In this document: positions 27,156 to 35,940 of the stretch, piece after piece | Layout of the letters: each line of letters begins with the position of its first letter | Position numbering within the stretch: the stretch's first letter is position 1 | Origin: Candidatus Pelagibacterales bacterium | GTDB lineage: Bacteria; Pseudomonadota; Alphaproteobacteria; TMED109 | DNA: 35,940 bases | Reading direction: 5' to 3' | NCBI GenBank assembly: GCA_002715265.1 | Contig: PAYS01000009.1 | Location: 37,511 to 73,450 of the forward strand | Position numbers and translations under genes: made by a program | The notes under the pieces: generated by a model | What the model was told of the DNA's origin: nothing | What the model saw: the letters and a program-made list of their open reading frames with translations, nothing else | The model's database searches: none

Positions 27156-28877
27156 TTAATTCAACTTATCTAAAGGTTGTACACCTATAATTTTTAAACC
27201 TATACCAATTAATTTTTGAACAGTTTCAGCCAAAGCCAATCTACTCCTAGTTAATAATAAATCATCTTCTATAATTATTCTTTGTTTTTCATCCTCATTC
27301 CCTTTTGCCCAATATGAATGCAATGCTCCGGCTAAATCATTTAAAAATATAGTTATTCTATGAGGCTCATGAGCTTTTGCTGCAGCTTCAACAAATCTTG
27401 GCCATTGTGCCATAAGTTTCATTAAAAAAACTTCTTCTTTATTATTTAATAATGAATAATCTATTTTATAATTATTTAAATTTAAACTTTTAGACTTATC
27501 TAATAAAGAGTTCACTCTAGCATATGCATATTGTACATAATAAACTGGGTTTTCCTTAGATTCTTCCAAAACTTTATCCATATCAAAATCTAAAGTTGCA
27601 TCATTTTTTCTTGTCAACATAATAAATCTTAATACATCTGGCCCTACTGATTCAATTACGTGTTTCATAGTAATGAAATTACCTGCCCTTTTTGACATTT
27701 TAAAAGGTTTTCCCTTATTACTCAAACTAACTAACTGACATAACTTAACATTAAAATCTATTTTTCTTTCTGAAAAAGCATTTATTACTCCACCTACTCT
27801 TTTTACATAACCTCCATGATCAGCACCCCAAACATTTATAATAGATTTGTAATTTCTATTACACTTTTCATAATGATAAGCAGCATCAGCAGCAAAGTAA
27901 GTCCAACTATCATCCGATTTTTTAAGAGGTCTATCAATATCATCTCCATATAAAGAAGATTTAAATAATAATTGAGGTCTACTTTCCCAATCATCTTTCA
28001 ATTTACCTTTAGGAGGATCTAAAACACCTTGATATAATAGATTTTTTTTATCTAATATACTTACTACTTTATCAATATACCCATCTTTATGAATTTTTGC
28101 TTCAGAAGTAAAAACATCATGCCTAACATTTATGAGTGACAAATCATGCTTTATAACGTCCATCATTGCTTTAATACTAATTGTTTTAAATAATTCGAGC
28201 CAGTCTTCTTCCGATTTATCTATATATTTATCTTCATACTCACTTACAATTTGCTCTGCTACAGGAACCAAATATTCCCCAGGATAAAGATCATCTGTAA
28301 AATCATCTGTTTTAATATTTAAAATTTCTAAATATCTTTTATATACTGACCTTGCTAAATTGTTTACCTGCTCTCCTGCATCGTTTATGTAATATTCTCT
28401 AGTGACATTATAACCAATAAATTCTAATAAATTTGCTAAACTATCTCCAAATACAGCACCCCTTGCATGGCCAATATGCATAGGACCTGTTGGATTTGCA
28501 GATACATATTCTACATTAATCTTATTGGCATTGTCTGTTTTAATTCTACCATAATCAGTCTCAGAATCTAATATATAAAAACAACATTTTTGCCATATTG
28601 ATGTATGAAAATATAAATTTATAAAACCCGGACCCGCAATATCAACTTTAGAAATATTATTATTTTTCTCTAATTCTAACTTAATAATTTTAGCAATTTC
28701 TAAAGGTGGTTTTTTTAAGGTTTTAGATAATAACATAGCTACATTAGTTGAAATATCTCCATGCAATTCCTCTTTTGGTGGCTCTACAGATATTTTATCT
28801 ATTATATCATTAACATTAATTTCTAATTTGCTGATTATTGATATAATATTTGTTTTTATATCTTCATAAACATTCAT
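27156..28877 (-). CDS. argS: arginyl-tRNA synthetase
   Basis: Charges tRNA-Arg. Class I enzyme of 573 residues with the N-terminal additional (Add1) domain (about 1-110). The HIGH motif lies in ANPTGPMHIGHARG (HIGH at 134-137), and KMSKR of the KMSKS loop is near residue 392, within GKPFKMSKRAGNF. The C-terminal anticodon-binding helices include NPVYYVQYAYARVNSLL and end with IGVQPLDKLN, close to the normal bacterial finish. It lies 20 bp downstream of dgt and is followed by the SPOR gene 18 bases on, so co-transcription is likely. No anomalies seen. Confidence 0.98.
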   Translation of the reverse strand: MNVYEDIKTNIISIISKLEINVNDIIDKISVEPPKEELHGDISTNVAMLLSKTLKKPPLEIAKIIKLELEKNNNISKVDIAGPGFINLYFHTSIWQKCCFYILDSETDYGRIKTDNANKINVEYVSANPTGPMHIGHARGAVFGDSLANLLEFIGYNVTREYYINDAGEQVNNLARSVYKRYLEILNIKTDDFTDDLYPGEYLVPVAEQIVSEYEDKYIDKSEEDWLELFKTISIKAMMDVIKHDLSLINVRHDVFTSEAKIHKDGYIDKVVSILDKKNLLYQGVLDPPKGKLKDDWESRPQLLFKSSLYGDDIDRPLKKSDDSWTYFAADAAYHYEKCNRNYKSIINVWGADHGGYVKRVGGVINAFSERKIDFNVKLCQLVSLSNKGKPFKMSKRAGNFITMKHVIESVGPDVLRFIMLTRKNDATLDFDMDKVLEESKENPVYYVQYAYARVNSLLDKSKSLNLNNYKIDYSLLNNKEEVFLMKLMAQWPRFVEAAAKAHEPHRITIFLNDLAGALHSYWAKGNEDEKQRIIIEDDLLLTRSRLALAETVQKLIGIGLKIIGVQPLDKLN

Positions 28878-28897
28878 TATTATGCCTTTATCATTAA

Positions 28898-30109
28898 TTA
28901 GCGATCACGTTTATCATACAAAGAAGTTCCTTTCCATCCATCATGCATGTCAAATAACCTCTTATGTTCCATTACAGCATATCTATCCGTCATTCCAGCT
29001 ATATAATCTGCAATAATTCTATATTTTTGGAAATCAGATTTTTCTTTATCTGCAATATTCCTCCACTCGGTAGGCAACACAGATATATCTTCACTGAAAG
29101 CATTAAAAAGATCAGAAATAATTTTTTTTGCCTTTAATGTCATTCTATTTACAATAGTATGTTTATACATTTCTTTATGTAAAAAAGACCTGAGTTGATT
29201 ATTATTATAATATAGCTTATCTGAAAATTTTACTATAGTTTTTCCATAATTTCTTATTTCCTCTACATGAGAAAATTTTTCTTTTTTAATTATGTTAATT
29301 GTTTCATTAACTACATCATTAACCATGGAATTAATTAAAACTCTTATAGTTTCATGTACCAATCTTCTTTTTTCAATTTTAGGCCATTTACTTCTTATTG
29401 AAGATACTATAACTCCTATATGATCTATACATTCTAAATCTTCTATAGAAAACAACCCTGCTCTTATTCCATCGTCAATATCATGATTACAATATGCTAT
29501 ATCATCCGAAATTGCAGCTACCTGGGCTTCGAGACCTGGATAAAAATTTAATTTTAAATCATGCTCTGGCTTATTTTTTAATATATATTCTTGATGTTCT
29601 TTTAAGACTGTTGGGATATCTTTATTAATAGGACCATTATGTTTAACAATGCCTTCAAGTGCTTCCCAAGTTAAGTTTAAGCCGTCAAATTGTGCATATT
29701 TTTTTTCCAACTTAGTTACTATTCTTAAGGTTTGAGCATTGTGATCGAAACCGCCCTTATTAAGCATTAAAGAGTTTAATTCATCTTCTCCAGCATGTCC
29801 AAATGGAGCGTGCCCTAAATCATGAGCTAAAGCAATAGTTTCTGCCAAATCTAAATCTAAATCCATACTATTAGCAAGACTTCTAGCAATTTGTGAAACC
29901 TCAATTGTATGAGTAAGTCTAGACCTAAAATTATCACCCTCATGTTGAACAAAAACTTGAGTTTTATGTTCTAGGCGTCTAAAAGCTGCAGAATGAATTA
30001 ATCTATCTCTATCTCTCATATAAGGACTACGATTCGTTGATTCTTTTTCCTTATAAAATCTACCTTTAGTATCTTTAAATAAAGTGCGATAACTTTTGTT
30101 ATAATTCAT
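28898..30109 (-). CDS. dgt: dGTPase-like HD-domain triphosphohydrolase
   Basis: Hydrolyses dGTP or other dNTPs to nucleoside plus triphosphate and so trims the nucleotide pool. The 403 residues begin with RDRDRLIHSAAFRRLEHKTQV, a dNTPase signature. The HD metal site follows: His67 in SRLTHTIEV, His96-Asp97 in ALAHDLGHAPFGHAGE, and the later Asp in DIAYCNHDIDDG. The length and the missing E. coli-type insert place it in the broader dGTPase-like family, so substrate preference is uncertain. It diverges from erpA and heads a minus-strand run with argS, SPOR and nagZ. Confidence 0.94.
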   Translation of the reverse strand: MNYNKSYRTLFKDTKGRFYKEKESTNRSPYMRDRDRLIHSAAFRRLEHKTQVFVQHEGDNFRSRLTHTIEVSQIARSLANSMDLDLDLAETIALAHDLGHAPFGHAGEDELNSLMLNKGGFDHNAQTLRIVTKLEKKYAQFDGLNLTWEALEGIVKHNGPINKDIPTVLKEHQEYILKNKPEHDLKLNFYPGLEAQVAAISDDIAYCNHDIDDGIRAGLFSIEDLECIDHIGVIVSSIRSKWPKIEKRRLVHETIRVLINSMVNDVVNETINIIKKEKFSHVEEIRNYGKTIVKFSDKLYYNNNQLRSFLHKEMYKHTIVNRMTLKAKKIISDLFNAFSEDISVLPTEWRNIADKEKSDFQKYRIIADYIAGMTDRYAVMEHKRLFDMHDGWKGTSLYDKRDR

Positions 30110-30188
30110 TTAAATACTTTCTAAAAAATATAAATATGTTTATACATAACTTGAAATTATATAAATTTGAACTAACATTATAAATATT

Positions 30189-30554
30189 ATGAATATTATT
30201 AAAGATAATTTAAATGAAAAACATAATCTATCAATTACTAATGAAGCTATAGATAGAATTAACCTTATTAAAAATAAAGAGGGTAAAGGGTTTTTAAGAA
30301 TATCAGTAGACGGTGGTGGTTGTTCAGGTTTCTCATACTCTTTTTCCTTTGACTATAATACTAAGGATGAGGATATTATTGTTTTTACAGACTCTAGTGG
30401 TTACCCTACTTTAGTAACTGATAATACCTCTATGATCTATTTAAATGGTTCTAAGATAAACTGGGATGAAAGTTTAAATGGAGCAGCCTTTACTATTGAC
30501 AATCCAAATGCTACTTCAAATTGTGGATGTGGTACTTCATTTTCGGTAACTTAA
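30189..30554 (+). CDS. erpA: A-type iron-sulfur cluster carrier (ErpA/IscA family)
   Basis: Carries [2Fe-2S]/[4Fe-4S] clusters to apo-enzymes. The 121 residues form the HesB fold with the three ligand cysteines in place: Cys45 in GGGCSGF, and Cys112 and Cys114 in NCGCGTSFSV near the C-terminus. I favour ErpA over IscA because of the dgt-erpA-xthA context, usual in alphaproteobacteria, and because no isc or suf genes adjoin. No Shine-Dalgarno is visible before the ATG. xthA follows after three bases. Confidence 0.92.
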   Translation: MNIIKDNLNEKHNLSITNEAIDRINLIKNKEGKGFLRISVDGGGCSGFSYSFSFDYNTKDEDIIVFTDSSGYPTLVTDNTSMIYLNGSKINWDESLNGAAFTIDNPNATSNCGCGTSFSVT

Positions 30555-30557
30555 TTA

Positions 30558-31334
30558 ATGATAATTGCCACATGGAATGTAAATTCTATAAGAGTAAGAC
30601 TAAATCATGTTAAGGAATTTATTCAAAAAAATAAACCTGATGTTTTATTACTTCAAGAATTAAAAGCTCAAAACAGCGATGTCCCAAAAGATGAATTAGA
30701 AAACTTAGGATACAACCTAATTTTTAAAGGACAAAAAAGTTATAATGGAGTAGCAATTTTATCAAAATTTCCTATTCATGATGTAAAAACTAACCTTTAT
30801 AGCAAAAACGAGGAAGAACAGTCCAGATATATAGAATGTTGGATTGACAATAGTAATAATGGCGTTAGGGTTGCATCCATATACCTTCCAAATGGAAATC
30901 CTATTAACTCAGAAAAATTTACATATAAAATTGATTGGATGAATAAATTAAAAATACGAGCTAAAGAGCTTTTAGATTATGAAGAAACTGTAATATTAGG
31001 TGGAGATTTCAATGTTTGCCCAAAAGACACAGATGCATCTAATCCAGAAAATATGAAAAATGATGCTTTATTTCAACCAGAAACACGTTCTAAATTTAGA
31101 GAGATTCTAAATATGGGTTATTATGATGCTTGGGAAATACTTAAAAATAATAGTGAGTGGACATATTGGGATTACGGAAGAGCCTTTGAACAAAATAAAG
31201 GCTTACGAATTGATCATTTTCTTCTCTCGCCACAAGCTTTAGATAGATTACAAAATATAAATATAGAGAAATATTTTAGAGCTCTTGAAAAACCCTCAGA
31301 TCATGCACCAGTAATAATAAATATTTCTGATTAA
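30558..31334 (+). CDS. xthA: exodeoxyribonuclease III / AP endonuclease
   Basis: Cleaves at abasic sites and removes 3'-blocking groups in base excision repair. The 258 residues have the endonuclease/exonuclease/phosphatase fold with its catalytic set: Asn7 (ATWNVNS), Glu34 (LLQELKAQ), Asp150 and Asn152 (GGDFNVCP), and Asp248-His249 (PSDHAPV). LRIDHFLLSP is also present. Second gene of the erpA-xthA-transpeptidase unit; the next ATG lies five bases after its stop. Nothing unusual. Confidence 0.97.
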   Translation: MIIATWNVNSIRVRLNHVKEFIQKNKPDVLLLQELKAQNSDVPKDELENLGYNLIFKGQKSYNGVAILSKFPIHDVKTNLYSKNEEEQSRYIECWIDNSNNGVRVASIYLPNGNPINSEKFTYKIDWMNKLKIRAKELLDYEETVILGGDFNVCPKDTDASNPENMKNDALFQPETRSKFREILNMGYYDAWEILKNNSEWTYWDYGRAFEQNKGLRIDHFLLSPQALDRLQNINIEKYFRALEKPSDHAPVIINISD

Positions 31335-31339
31335 TTCTT

Positions 31340-31831
31340 ATGATTATTGTAAAAAGAAACCAAACTCTTCATTTCCATAATAAAATATATAGGTGTGCAT
31401 TTGGATTAAAAGGGTTAACAAACAACAAAACCGAAGGCGATAAAATGACGCCCATTGGCACATTTAATATTGGAAACTTATATGTAAGGACAGACAAAAT
31501 AAAAAATTTAAAAGCAAATTTAAAAATTAACAGTATTAATAAAAATATGGCATGGTGTGACAATCCGAAAAGTAAACATTATAATAAATTAATTACTACC
31601 TCAAAACCTCATGCAGAAAGTCTATATCGAAATGATAACATTTATGATATAATTTTAGTCATTCAATATAATGTAAATCCTATTATTCCTTATAAAGGAA
31701 GTGCAATATTTATACATAATTCTAAAAAAGATTATCAAGCTACAAATGGATGTATAGCTTTAGAAACTTCAGACCTAAGTGAAATAATAAAAAAATTAAA
31801 ACCCAGTGATAAAATAACTATTACTAATTAA
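31340..31831 (+). CDS. L,D-transpeptidase-like (YkuD fold) protein
   Basis: Related to L,D-transpeptidases that make 3-3 peptidoglycan crosslinks or attach proteins to peptidoglycan. The 163 residues contain the catalytic pattern with His126 in AIFIHN and Cys138 in TNGCIAL, separated by the expected gap; DKMTPIGTF (34-42) is the other family motif. No signal peptide or membrane helix is visible, unlike classical secreted enzymes, so export or a cytoplasmic role in muropeptide recycling is open. It resembles the COG3786 group. It ends the erpA-xthA run and converges on the M48 gene with seven bases between stops. Confidence 0.85.
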   Translation: MIIVKRNQTLHFHNKIYRCAFGLKGLTNNKTEGDKMTPIGTFNIGNLYVRTDKIKNLKANLKINSINKNMAWCDNPKSKHYNKLITTSKPHAESLYRNDNIYDIILVIQYNVNPIIPYKGSAIFIHNSKKDYQATNGCIALETSDLSEIIKKLKPSDKITITN

Positions 31832-31838
31832 ATTTATT

Positions 31839-33290
31839 TTAAAAAGAAATCATCTTAATAGGTTCTCCTATAGATAAAGAAGCATTTTCTGAACTACAAT
31901 CTATTCCATTTAAAACACAAAATAACTCTTTTTTATTTTTTGAAACAGCCATATTTTGTGATAATGAATTAATTGTATCACCTTCTAAAACTTTAATAAT
32001 CTTTATACGACTAGGTTGCGCTATTTTTCTATCATAATTTGATAATGAATCGAAACTCATAACTATATTTTCTGCTTCTAATATAGAGTTGTCTAACAAA
32101 TTAGGTGCAGATAATACTGTAAACCTCCAAACTCTCGTATTATTCCACGCTATTAAATATACTTTTCTATTGTATTTTGCTCCGTTATAATTAACTAATG
32201 ATTTATCTTCTACACTAATAGCTACTCTATTATTTATTGAAAACTCATCATAATTATATAATCTTGACCTTCCTATATTTGCTTCAACAATTTCGATTAA
32301 ACTAATACTTTCTTGATTAATTAACCCATCAAAAATGACAATAACAGTATTATCTTTATTATTTGAAATTACCGCATTTTCTTGATTATCAATTTTATAA
32401 TCTTTAGGTACTTCAAATTTAAAATTTAAATCCAAGTGTAAAAACAAATTATCCCTAATTACTCCATGCTTGGAACTATCTCCATATACCATGTTATCAA
32501 TTGCTAAAAGAAATTTTTCTTTATTTCTCAAAACATCTGAACTTAAATTAGTAGCCAATGTTTTTGAATATTGAACTCTATCTAAAGTTTTTGGGTGAGT
32601 AGCAAAGATAGAATTTATTAAGTTACTATTTTTTTCATTTGAAATTTTAGTTAGTACATCAAGCCTAGATAAAAACCTAGTAGAACCTTCTGTATCATAA
32701 TTTGACTTCTTGATATATCTAATACCTAGTTTATCTGCTTCTAGCTCTTGCGATCTACTAAATGAAGATAATATTCCTTGCACGCCTATATTTGCTAAAT
32801 TTGATACTATCGGCCTACCTATTACAATATCTAATATTTCTAAACCTAAACCAGAAATGGTGGCTTTAGCATGTCTCTCAGCTGTATGTCTAGCGGTAAC
32901 ATGTGCTATTTCATGACCTATTACACTAGCTATTTCTGATTCATCATTAGCTAAAGATATTAATCCTCTAGTTACATATATATATCCTCCAGGCAATGCA
33001 AATGCATTTACTACAGGACTATCTAAAATTGTAAACGTCCATCTAATATCAGGAAGTTCTGAATTAGATGCAAGTCTATTGCCTATATTATTAATATATT
33101 CTTGCAGGTTTTTATCTTCATAAATACCTCCAAAAGCTTTAATAATTTTAGGATGCTCTCTCGCACCAATATTATTTTCTTCATCTTGAGATAAAATTAC
33201 AAGCTGTCTATCTCCAGTAGCTTTATTTTGCGCACAACCAGTAACTATTAATAAACATAGAATAAATATTTTAATATATTTATGTAACAT
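31839..33290 (-). CDS. M48 family zinc metalloprotease lipoprotein
   Basis: Envelope protease of the BepA/LoiP type, probably clearing or maturing outer-membrane proteins. The N-terminus is a signal with lipobox VTGC (Cys19). The peptidase domain has HEIAH (126-130) with the catalytic Glu127, preceded by NAFALPGGYIYVTRGLI, and the third ligand Glu182 in SQELEADKLG. A region of about 200 residues of uncertain fold follows. The last 58 residues (from about 426) look like a LysM variant: KVLEGDTINSLSQ, then SIGEPIKMI. No TPR repeats as in BepA are seen. It lies nine bases after ilvD on the same strand and converges on the transpeptidase-like gene. Confidence 0.92.
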   Translation of the reverse strand: MLHKYIKIFILCLLIVTGCAQNKATGDRQLVILSQDEENNIGAREHPKIIKAFGGIYEDKNLQEYINNIGNRLASNSELPDIRWTFTILDSPVVNAFALPGGYIYVTRGLISLANDESEIASVIGHEIAHVTARHTAERHAKATISGLGLEILDIVIGRPIVSNLANIGVQGILSSFSRSQELEADKLGIRYIKKSNYDTEGSTRFLSRLDVLTKISNEKNSNLINSIFATHPKTLDRVQYSKTLATNLSSDVLRNKEKFLLAIDNMVYGDSSKHGVIRDNLFLHLDLNFKFEVPKDYKIDNQENAVISNNKDNTVIVIFDGLINQESISLIEIVEANIGRSRLYNYDEFSINNRVAISVEDKSLVNYNGAKYNRKVYLIAWNNTRVWRFTVLSAPNLLDNSILEAENIVMSFDSLSNYDRKIAQPSRIKIIKVLEGDTINSLSQNMAVSKNKKELFCVLNGIDCSSENASLSIGEPIKMISF

Positions 33291-33299
33291 TAAAATTAT

Positions 33300-35018
33300 T
33301 TAGATATCGGCATAACATTGCTTCTCTGATTTTGCTCCTGGATGCGTTACAGCTCCTTTAACAGCAGGACCTACTAACTGTGAATATTTCCATATTTCCC
33401 CAGAACCGTATTCATGTTCTCTAGGTTTCCAATCTTTTTTTCTATTTTCTAATTCTTCTTCACTTAAATCTACACTTAATTCACCAGTTTCAGAGTCTAT
33501 TGTAATCATATCTCCATTTTGCACTAAAGCTATAACTCCTCCGACTGCTGCTTCAGGACCAACATGACCAACACAAAAACCACGAGTAGCTCCTGAAAAT
33601 CTACCATCAGTAATAAGAGCAACTTTCTCTCCCATACCTTGTCCATATATAGCAGCTGTAGTAGCAAGCATTTCTCTCATGCCAGGACCGCCTTTTGGAC
33701 CTTCATACCTTATTACAAAAACATCATTTTCTTTATAATTTCTTTTATTAACAGCTTCATATGCATCTTCTTCACAATCAAAAACTATTGCAGGTCCAAC
33801 ATGTCTGCTTCTTGACATGCCGGCAACTTTAACAATAGCTCCTTCTTCTGCTAAATTTCCTCTTAAACCAACTACTCCCCCAGTTGGGGTTATTGCATCC
33901 GAAACTTTGTAGATTACATCCTGATCTACAGGGAAAGTAATATCTTTTAGATTCTCCTCAATTGTTTTTCCTGTAACAGTCATACAATCTCCGTGAATAT
34001 ATCCAGCCTCAAATAAAGCTTTTAAAATAACCTGAACTCCTCCAGCTTCATACAAATCTTTAGCTACATACTTTCCTCCAGGTTTTAAATCAGCAATGTA
34101 TGGAGTAGATTTAAATATATCTGCAACAGCAAACAAATCAAAATCTATTCCTGCCTCATTAGCCATGGCTGGTAAATGTAAAGCAGCATTTGTTGAACCT
34201 CCTGATGCAGCCACTACTCTTGCCGCATTCTCAAAAGATTTTAAAGTTACTATATCTCTAGGTCTTAAGTTCATTTCTATAAGTTGCATTACTTGTTCGC
34301 CTGCCGCAAGCGCATATTCATCTCGAGATTCATAAGGTGCAGGAGCTCCTGTACTATTTGGAAGCGCTAACCCAATAGCTTCGCTAACACAAGCCATAGT
34401 ATTTGCTGTAAATTGACCTCCACACGAACCAGCAGAAGGACATGCCGCTCTTTCTATCAAATCTAATTCTTCAGCATCAATAATTCCTGCATCATTCTGT
34501 CCTACAGCTTCATACACATCCTGTACTGTTAAATTTCTTCCTTTGTGTTTACCTGGCATTATAGAACCTCCATATATAAAAACACTTGGAATATTTAATC
34601 TTAACATAGACATCATAACGCCTGGTAGAGATTTATCGCATCCTGCAACCCCTACTAATCCATCATAGCAATGACCTCTTACAGATAATTCAATAGTATC
34701 AGCGATAGCTTCTCTACTTGCTAAAGATGCCTTCATTCCTTGATGTCCCATAGCTATTCCGTCAGTAACAGTAATTGTTGTAAATTCTCTAGGAGTACCA
34801 TCTTTTGCAGAAACTCCTTTTTTAACTGATTGTGCTTGCCTTCTAAGTGTAATATTACATGGTGCTGATTCATTCCAGGTAGTAGCCACGCCGACAAATG
34901 GTTGATGAATCTGCTCTGTTGTTAAATCCATTGCATAATAAAATGACCTATGAGGGGCTCTTCCTGGTCCCTCAGTAACATGTCTACTTGGTAGATTATC
35001 TTTATTTATTTTTGTCAT
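33300..35018 (-). CDS. ilvD: dihydroxy-acid dehydratase (IlvD)
   Basis: Third common step of branched-chain amino acid synthesis, converting 2,3-dihydroxy-isovalerate and its methylvalerate homologue to 2-oxo acids. The 572 residues have the three cluster cysteines: Cys54 (APCNITL), Cys127 ([10 protein letters not shown]) and Cys199 ([11 protein letters not shown]). The length and the [14 protein letters not shown] opening fit the [2Fe-2S]-type enzymes (as in Mycobacterium) better than the longer E. coli type; this is inference. [11 protein letters not shown] and [11 protein letters not shown] are further signatures. AGGAGGT stands five bases before the ATG, the strongest ribosome binding site in the window. 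valS lies 28 bp upstream on the same strand. Confidence 0.97.
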   Translation of the reverse strand: MTKINKDNLPSRHVTEGPGRAPHRSFYYAMDLTTEQIHQPFVGVATTWNESAPCNITLRRQAQSVKKGVSAKDGTPREFTTITVTDGIAMGHQGMKASLASREAIADTIELSVRGHCYDGLVGVAGCDKSLPGVMMSMLRLNIPSVFIYGGSIMPGKHKGRNLTVQDVYEAVGQNDAGIIDAEELDLIERAACPSAGSCGGQFTANTMACVSEAIGLALPNSTGAPAPYESRDEYALAAGEQVMQLIEMNLRPRDIVTLKSFENAARVVAASGGSTNAALHLPAMANEAGIDFDLFAVADIFKSTPYIADLKPGGKYVAKDLYEAGGVQVILKALFEAGYIHGDCMTVTGKTIEENLKDITFPVDQDVIYKVSDAITPTGGVVGLRGNLAEEGAIVKVAGMSRSRHVGPAIVFDCEEDAYEAVNKRNYKENDVFVIRYEGPKGGPGMREMLATTAAIYGQGMGEKVALITDGRFSGATRGFCVGHVGPEAAVGGVIALVQNGDMITIDSETGELSVDLSEEELENRKKDWKPREHEYGSGEIWKYSQLVGPAVKGAVTHPGAKSEKQCYADI

Positions 35019-35046
35019 TTTTACCTCCTAAATTAATTTAATATTT

Positions 35047-35940
35047 TTATTCAGTTGTCATTTTTTGCAAAGCAATGGTCATCCTATCTGCTAGGCTTAC
35101 TAATTTTTCTTTTCTATCTGTTTGCTCCTCAATTACTTCTTTTGGAGCTCGTTCTATAAATTTTTTATTATTTAATTTATTATTAATTTTGTCGATATCA
35201 TTTTGTAATTTTTTTAAATCATTATTTAAACGTTTATATTCTACTTCAATGTTAATTAATCCTTTTAAAGGAACATAAAAAGTAGCCTGATCTACAATTA
35301 TCTGCGCTACATCTTTATTATTAAAATCATCTTTTAAAAAATTACTTACTCTTACCATCTGCTTTAAAGTATTAAGATTATTATTTATGTAAATAATATA
35401 GACATTATTCAAACCTTTATAATATATATTTATCAATGATTTAAATGGTATATTTAATATACTTCGTAAAGATCTTATTTCGGTAATTAATTTAACTAAC
35501 CAATTAACCTCATCTAATTTATTTTTATCTATAAGTAATTCTTTGTCTTTTACTGGCCATTTTTCTAGAGCTAATACTTTACCGTATTTATGTACATTTG
35601 AATATAAATACTCTGTATTAAAAGGTGCAATAGAATGCAATAATATTAATATTTTACTAAATATATATGAAGCTATATGCTTTGTTTCGTCACTTTCACT
35701 TATAAAGCTTTTTGTAAACTCTATGTACCAGTCACAATAATTATGCCATACAAAATGGTAAATTTTATTTGCAGCTTCATTAAACCTATAAGCTAATACA
35801 TCTTTTTTAACATTATCCGAACAAGTATAAAACAAGTTCAAAATCCAATGATTTATTGGCATTTTAACCATGTTTAAATCAATACTTTTATCAATTAAAC
35901 AATTATTTAACTGCAAATATCTAGAAACATTATTAATTTT
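35047..35940 (-). CDS. valS: valyl-tRNA synthetase, C-terminal part (runs off the window)
   Basis: The frame is open from its stop to the window edge, so only the last 297 codons are present. It begins KINNVSRYL, equivalent to the family's NKIWNASRF stretch at the start of the anticodon-binding domain. RFNEAANKIYHFVWHNYCDWYIEFTK follows in split form (FNEAANKIYHF, then NYCDWYIEFTK), a block diagnostic of ValS. The last 65 residues are the tRNA-binding coiled coil (VEYKRLNNDLKKLQNDI, then FIERAPKEVIEEQ). Class I catalytic motifs lie outside the window. An internal TTG near 35916 is not a real start. ilvD follows after 28 bp. Confidence 0.95.
   Translation of the reverse strand, partial: KINNVSRYLQLNNCLIDKSIDLNMVKMPINHWILNLFYTCSDNVKKDVLAYRFNEAANKIYHFVWHNYCDWYIEFTKSFISESDETKHIASYIFSKILILLHSIAPFNTEYLYSNVHKYGKVLALEKWPVKDKELLIDKNKLDEVNWLVKLITEIRSLRSILNIPFKSLINIYYKGLNNVYIIYINNNLNTLKQMVRVSNFLKDDFNNKDVAQIIVDQATFYVPLKGLINIEVEYKRLNNDLKKLQNDIDKINNKLNNKKFIERAPKEVIEEQTDRKEKLVSLADRMTIALQKMTTE

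Noticed and set aside
30110-30188. Promoter hexamers in the dgt/erpA gap (TTGAAA and TATAAA)
   Set aside because: The best pair is 22 bases apart, outside the usual spacer range, and A+T-rich DNA gives many such matches.
35917-35940. An apparent start codon for a 289-residue protein near 35916
   Set aside because: The frame continues to the window edge with valyl-tRNA synthetase sequence, so the TTG is internal to valS.

Overview
The window is one continuous stretch of a compact, strongly A+T-rich bacterial chromosome, most likely from an alphaproteobacterium with a streamlined genome. The assignment rests on gene order and on lineage-typical protein details. The order xthA-erpA-dgt-argS-SPOR-nagZ-scpA-scpB-tatABC-serS-surE-pcm-M23-yajC-secDF is a familiar alphaproteobacterial neighbourhood. 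Homologues of the mitochondrial complex I assembly factors NDUFAF3 and NDUFAF6 follow secDF. UvrA has a CPVSGF variant in its first zinc module, and GyrA lacks the quinolone-contact serine. The closest named group cannot be fixed without a tree. I see no RNA gene, insertion sequence, phage gene, CRISPR array or long repeat, and no gene-free stretch above about 110 bp.

Layout from left to right. Positions 51-6591 (minus strand) carry ssb, gyrA, coaD, a secreted cyclophilin, queA and tgt, transcribed in that order: replication and topology, CoA synthesis and queuosine tRNA modification. uvrA runs the other way at 6687-9542 and meets a eukaryote-like glyoxalase I end to end. Positions 10131-14008 (minus) hold yajC-secD-secF plus the two complex I assembly homologues. 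A DUF815 ATPase (plus) diverges from yajC. Positions 15015-20208 (minus) hold tatA-tatB-tatC-serS-surE-pcm and a LysM/LytM amidase-activator-like lipoprotein. Positions 20280-24002 (minus) are a ferric iron ABC transporter operon with its own promoter and a candidate Fur/RirA operator. It sits between scpB and tatA, which are normally close neighbours. Positions 24111-30109 (minus) hold dgt, argS, a SPOR protein, nagZ, scpA and scpB. Positions 30189-31831 (plus) hold erpA, xthA and an L,D-transpeptidase-like gene. Positions 31839-35940 (minus) hold the 3' end of valS, then ilvD and an M48 metalloprotease lipoprotein.

Several themes link the genes: protein export (SecDF-YajC, TatABC), envelope and peptidoglycan upkeep (NagZ, SPOR, LytM activator, L,D-transpeptidase, M48), genome maintenance (SSB, GyrA, UvrA, XthA, ScpAB, Dgt) and translation (SerS, ArgS, ValS, Tgt, QueA). 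Iron links FbpABC with the Fe-S users and builders ErpA and IlvD and with the complex I factors.

I did not find a convincing undescribed system. The best leads are nagZ, whose conserved N-terminus can only be read from a non-canonical start (probably ATT) behind a good ribosome binding site; the consensus-like iron promoter and operator of the inserted fbp operon; a GyrA with Asn at the quinolone-contact position; an extremely diverged NDUFAF6-like gene; and heavy use of TTG starts in essential genes. Residue numbers were counted by hand and may be off by one or two in the longer proteins.
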